DNA of 64,000 bases from positions 1-64,000 of the forward strand of contig JAIXMG010000012.1 of assembly GCA_025201345.1 (NCBI GenBank), in the 5' to 3' direction. The notes under the pieces were generated by a model, which saw only the letters and a list, made by a program, of their open reading frames with translations, did no database searches and had not been told where the DNA came from. The DNA is from Thamnidium elegans. Lineage: Eukaryota > Mucoromycota > Mucoromycetes > Mucorales > Mucoraceae. A program made the translations under genes and the position numbers. Positions 59,990 through 64,000 of the stretch are shown in pieces (positions within the stretch are counted from its first letter, which is position 1; every line of letters starts with the position of its first letter).

Positions 59990-61305
59990 ATGGTTAGAGA
60001 AACAAAGTTTTATGACGTTTTGGGTGTTAGCCCTGATGCTTCTGAAAGTGAACTCAAGAAGAGCTACAGAAAGTTAGCTTTAAAGTATCACCCTGATAAG
60101 GTAAAAAATATTGTTATTATTATTATTTTAAGCGTGCTTATAAAATAAAATAAAAAGCTAATCATAATTACAATTTAAAGAACCCTGATGCCGGAGACAA
60201 GTTCAAGGAAATTTCTCATGCTTACGAAATTCTTTCTGATCCTGAGAGACGTCAAATGTATGATCAATATGGTGAAGAAGGCTTAAATGGTGGACCTGGC
60301 ATGGGCGGTATGGATGCAGAAGATCTCTTCTCCCAACTCTTTGGTGGTGGAGGAGGTATGTTTGGTGGTGGCGGTGGACGTAGAGGACCTTCTGGACCTC
60401 GTCGCGGTAAGGATATGGTTCATGCTCTTAAGGTTAGTCTTGAAGACCTTTATAACGGTAAAACCAGTAAACTTGCACTTCAAAAGCATATTCTCTGTAC
60501 CAAGTGTGAGGGTAAGGGAGGTAAAGAAGGTGCTGTTCGTAAATGTAAGACCTGTAATGGTCAAGGTATCCGTCTTATTACTCGTCAAATGGGACCCATG
60601 TTACAACAAATGCAACAACCTTGCGGTGATTGTCAAGCCACTGGTGAAATCATTGATGAAAAGGATCGCTGTCAAGGTTGTCGCGGCAAGAAGGTAGTTG
60701 GTGAAAAGAAGATTCTTGAAGTTCATATTGACAAGGGAATGCGTGATGGTCAAAAGATTACATTTGCTGGTGAAGGTGATCAAGCACCTAATATTATTCC
60801 TGGTGATATCGTTATCGTCATTGATGAAAAACCTCATGCTCATTTCAAGCGTCAAGGTGATGATTTGATCTATGAAGCAAAGATTGATCTCTTAACCGCT
60901 CTTGCCGGTGGTAAGTTCGCTATACCCCACCTTGATGATCGTGTTCTCATGGTTAATATTCTCCCTGGTGAGGCCATCAAGCCTAACGAATTAAAGGTTA
61001 TTCCTAATGAAGGCATGCCTGCTTATCGTACTCATACTCATGGTCATCTCTTTGTTAAATTCACTATTGATTTCCCTGAGCCTAACTGGACTTCTCAAGA
61101 AAATATTGCTCAACTTGAAAATATTTTACCTCCTCGTCCTGCTGTAGGTTCTTTTGGTGATAAGCATATTGAAGATGTCGTTATGGCTGATGCTGCTTCT
61201 TATCAATCCAGCTCTCGTTCTCATGGTGCTCATATGGATGATGGTTATGAGGATGAAGATGATCACCACGGTGCCGGACCTGGTGTTCAATGTGCTCAGC
61301 AATAA
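59990..61305 (+). CDS. YDJ1: Ydj1-type class A DnaJ (Hsp40) with farnesylation motif
   Basis: Two exons (59990-60100 and 60181-61305) give 411 residues. Domains in order: J domain (1-65) with the HPD motif at about 34-36, Gly/Phe-rich linker with GGGGG runs, the cysteine-rich zinc region with four CxxCxGxG-type units ([32 protein letters not shown]), then two C-terminal client-binding domains. The protein ends CAQQ, a CaaX box for farnesylation as in Ydj1 (CASQ), so it should attach to ER or mitochondrial surfaces. It stimulates Hsp70 ATPase and delivers unfolded clients. The fourth zinc unit has lost its final Gly. Short intron after DK of the HPDK; its acceptor is TTTAAAG. Confidence 0.97.
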
Positions 61306-61522
61306 GCAAAAAAAAAAGACTTTATTTTAGACTTTTTTAAACAAAAATATATATAATTTTTCTTTTTCCCCATATTTTATTATCATTCTGCATGAAAAAA
61401 TAAACGTTTTTTATAAAAAAAAAAAATACAGTTGTGTGTAAAAATCTTTTTTTATTGTTTATATATGTATAAAATTTGTGTGTGTGTATATATATTTCAG
61501 TATTCTTTTTTTTTTTTTTTTT

Positions 61523-62991
61523 TTAAGAAAGCTTTGCAGCCTTTTGATACAAACTAGAAACAACCTTATCAACTTGCTTTAATGTTTCAACAGCAGCTTC
61601 ATAAGTCTTATCTTCCTCAAGTTCATCAAAGACAATCAAACAACCAGCACCTTGATCAAGAATACCGTGGAACTTTTTATCCAAAATCATTTGAGACAAC
61701 TTGGCTTCAACTTGTTGTGTAGGAAGTTTAACCATGTCTGCGATATGAGAGATTTCAACGCGAGAAAATGGTTCAATAATACGAACCAAGTTTTGTTCCA
61801 ACAAGGTATCATATAATGCTGCAAGTTGAGTACGAATAATAGGATCATTATTCAATTCATTATTATAAGTGGCTAATGTTGTTTCAAATTCTTGAAGGTT
61901 TCTGTTTTTATGAGCGTGTGCAACTGCTTTCATAGCATCAATTTCCACTCCAGCATACTTCAATGCAACCTTTCCACCAATAATAGAGTGAACATCCTCT
62001 GTCTAATGTAATTGTCAATTTCCTTTTCTTTTTCTTTTTCTTTTTTTTTGCGCGTATATTTTAACTTACCAAATTCAACATAATCTTACACAACAACATA
62101 TACTTTAAAGCCAAAATAGCTTTGGGATCTTCTTGACTAGAGTAACCTTCAAAGGTTTCATAAAAGTAAGAATAGGCAGTCTTGTAATCTTTTTCTTCTG
62201 CATGAAGAATACCAGATTGCATATCTAAAGCAGCTTGTAACAAAGGAGGGCAATAAATTGAATTAGCAGAGGTACGAGCAGAAGTTAATGCAGCTCTAGC
62301 CTTAGGAAGATTTCTAAGAGCATGACAGACGCGACTTTCAAGTAATTGAACTTCAACAAGTACCATCTTATCATCTAAACGCTTTAATTCCTTCAAGAGC
62401 ATAGAAATTAAACTCAAGGATTCATGATACATCTTATTATCCAAGTAAAGTGCAACTAAACGAGTTTCAAGTGCTTGCTTTAAAAACAAACGCTTTTCTT
62501 GTACACACCATTCAATATTTTCTTTACAGAGTTCAATTTGAAGTGGAAGACAGTTGGGAATAGCTCCAAAGTAATCAATAAGTGAACGTGCTACACAATG
62601 AATAATAATAATAATGAGGTTAATATAAAAATGATGGCATTTAAAAACATGCCACTTTTAAAAAATATTTACTCAATTTAGCTGTCTTTGCTTTAGCAAT
62701 GGTCAACATAAAAGGACGAGAAGAACGAATCAACTCTGCAAGTTCTTGAGGAAGACTATGAGAATGTATAAGTAACAATATACATGTAGTTTCTTTTCTT
62801 TGTAATATTTACTGGAGATCTCGGTAAAGTTGACCCAATTGAGAGAGAGCATATTCTTTTTCTTTCAACAACTCTTCAGAACTTCCTTCTTCAGCCAAGA
62901 TGGCTTTATAACAGCTAACAGTTTCTTCAAACTTCTTTGCTAATTTCAAGTCGTCTGCTTGTTGTAATCTGTTGGAGGGTGCTGCAACCAT
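61523..62991 (-). CDS. RPN6: 26S proteasome lid subunit Rpn6
   Basis: Four exons (62991-62813, 62755-62673, 62590-62070, 62002-61523) give 420 residues, close to the family length. The N-terminal two thirds are TPR-like helical hairpins (for example [40 protein letters not shown]) and the C-terminal part is a PCI domain ending in a helix ([19 protein letters not shown]). Rpn6 clamps lid to base and to the 20S core. The gene is head to head with RPN7, with 268 bases between the two start codons. No internal oddity other than a short second exon of 83 bases. Confidence 0.95.
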
Positions 62992-63259
62992 AATTGTATT
63001 TATTGAAAGATATTAAAAAAAAATAAACGTATCCAACTCAGATTTGTGTTTTTTTAGGGGAGAAAACAACTTGGTTATTGAAAAAAGGATTACGCGTTCA
63101 CAGTCACGGACCTGTAAATTTGGAGAATGACGCTTGTTTCCGCCTAAGAAGGGGGCTGTTAATGCTGGCTACGAAAAAAAAATCTACAATGGTACACGCG
63201 TGCACTTTTTTTTCTTCTAGTTTTCTCTCTCTAACAAATTTAATATTATTTTTTAAACA
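62992..63259. promoter_or_regulatory. Bidirectional promoter of RPN6 and RPN7
   Basis: 268 bases between two divergent lid-subunit start codons. Two ACGCGT palindromes lie at about 63091-63096 and 63197-63202. No exact copy of the yeast Rpn4 box (GGTGGCAAA) is seen on either strand, and no TATA box was evident. Confidence 0.7.
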
Positions 63260-64000
63260 ATGTCAGCTATTATTGATGATAATCAAGTTCCCAAGATTCC
63301 TGATCTTTCTCTCGCTGTAAATATTATATTTAAAAATACACGGCACATACAGTGTTTAATGTTACTCATCTATTTCTTTATTAGCATCAACGTTTCATTA
63401 TCAGTCAAGGCCCTGCCGAGTTAAAGGAAGATGCAAAGAACAAACTCTTTGTCACTATTAAAGAAAAGAGTAAGTTGTATCTTCTAAAAGCATTTAAAAA
63501 AAAAGTACAGAGTGATAATAAACGAAATGGTTTTTTTTTTTTTACTAGATATGGCACCTTTTTATAAGCTTATGGTAGAAGAACTCCAAGCACCTTTTGA
63601 TCAAGGTTTATATGATACCATGGTATCAAAGAATGAAGAGGAATTAAAAAAGTTTGATGCTAAAGCAGTGGACGCTGAATTAAACCAAGGCGAAACTGAA
63701 ATCAATGAAGCCTTTTTATCAAAGGCCGATTACTATGCTGAAATCGGTGATAAAGAAAACGCCTTGATCGCTTATGAGAATTTGTTAAAGAGATCAATTA
63801 CATTAGGTACTCGTATTGATATTGTCTTTACATTTGTTCGTATCGGTTTTTTCTTTGGTGATAATAGTTTGGTTAGACCCAATATTGAAAAGCTTAGAGA
63901 GTTGATTGATCAAGGTGGTGATTGGGATCGTCGTAATAGATTGAAGGTCTATGAGGGTGTATATCTTATGTCCATTCGTGACTTTAAGGGCGCTGCTGCC
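63260..64000 (+). CDS. RPN7: 26S proteasome lid subunit Rpn7, 5' part only
   Basis: Exons 63260-63316, 63385-63469 and 63549 to the window edge are read, about 198 residues of an expected 390-400. Start MSAIIDDNQVPKIPDLSLA, then the conserved MAPFYKLMVEEL segment, KFDAKAVDAELNQGETEI and the TPR-like ADYYAEIGDKENALIAYE. The PCI domain lies beyond the window. Rpn7 is a scaffold of the lid, in contact with Rpn3 and Rpn6. It is cut at the right end of the window, not truncated in nature as far as can be told. Confidence 0.95.

Noticed and set aside
60283..60855. Several frames overlapping the DnaJ gene on both strands
   Set aside because: Shadows of the 1.1 kb DnaJ exon 2.
62992..63259. Yeast Rpn4 box in the RPN6/RPN7 promoter
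   Set aside because: No GGTGGCAAA on either strand.

Overview
The window is nuclear DNA from a fungus, most probably an early-diverging filamentous fungus of the Mucoromycota. The evidence is AT-rich sequence full of A/T homopolymers, about twenty-four well supported eukaryotic genes cut by short GT-AG introns (about 50-115 bases), fungal-type products (Shr3, Ppn2-like, Avt-type transporters, Ydj1), and a secreted CotH-family protein, a family that is expanded in Mucorales. I recognised no tRNA, rRNA, CRISPR array or bacterial operon. Exon coordinates were read by hand from splice signals, frame continuity and protein-family conservation, so single junctions may be off.

Layout. 1-17 kb is mostly single-copy housekeeping genes: an unknown seven-helix membrane protein with a decayed membrane-protein relic beside it, a GSKIP-domain protein, an Avt1-like amino-acid transporter, Mediator subunit Med21, protein phosphatase 1, a secreted flavin amine oxidase, a multicopper oxidase and gamma-glutamyl phosphate reductase (PRO2). 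17.7-20.6 kb is a repeat-bounded island carrying an uncharacterised four-exon gene and a convergent open frame. 21.6-40 kb is dense again: Yet3/BAP31, an acid-lipase-type hydrolase, a second amino-acid transporter, an Stf2/Tma10-like small protein, Vma22, Shr3, MPDU1, a hotdog thioesterase, a Ppn2-like polyphosphatase, CotH, a KxDL protein and an F-box/LRR protein.

40-51.7 kb is the accessory part: an acidic repeat protein of unknown function, a 1.8 kb foldback element (47081-48879) whose loop is a 9-base minisatellite plus poly(A), and a TA-flanked element (49205-51134) with Tc1/mariner-like ends that contains the same A/B/C repeat blocks found around 17.7-20.6 kb and 42.5-42.9 kb. 51.7-64 kb returns to conserved genes: PDK1 kinase, a large multi-KH RNA-binding protein, the Ydj1-type DnaJ, and the proteasome-lid genes RPN6 and RPN7 placed head to head across a 268-base promoter.

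The genes do not form one pathway. Functional pairings worth noting are RPN6/RPN7 (same complex, shared promoter) and several endomembrane or vacuolar genes between 26 and 35 kb (Avt-like transporter, Vma22, Shr3, MPDU1, Ppn2-like). No defence or secondary-metabolite cluster is evident. The most novel material is the 17.7-20.6 kb island and the two mobile or foldback elements at 47-51 kb.
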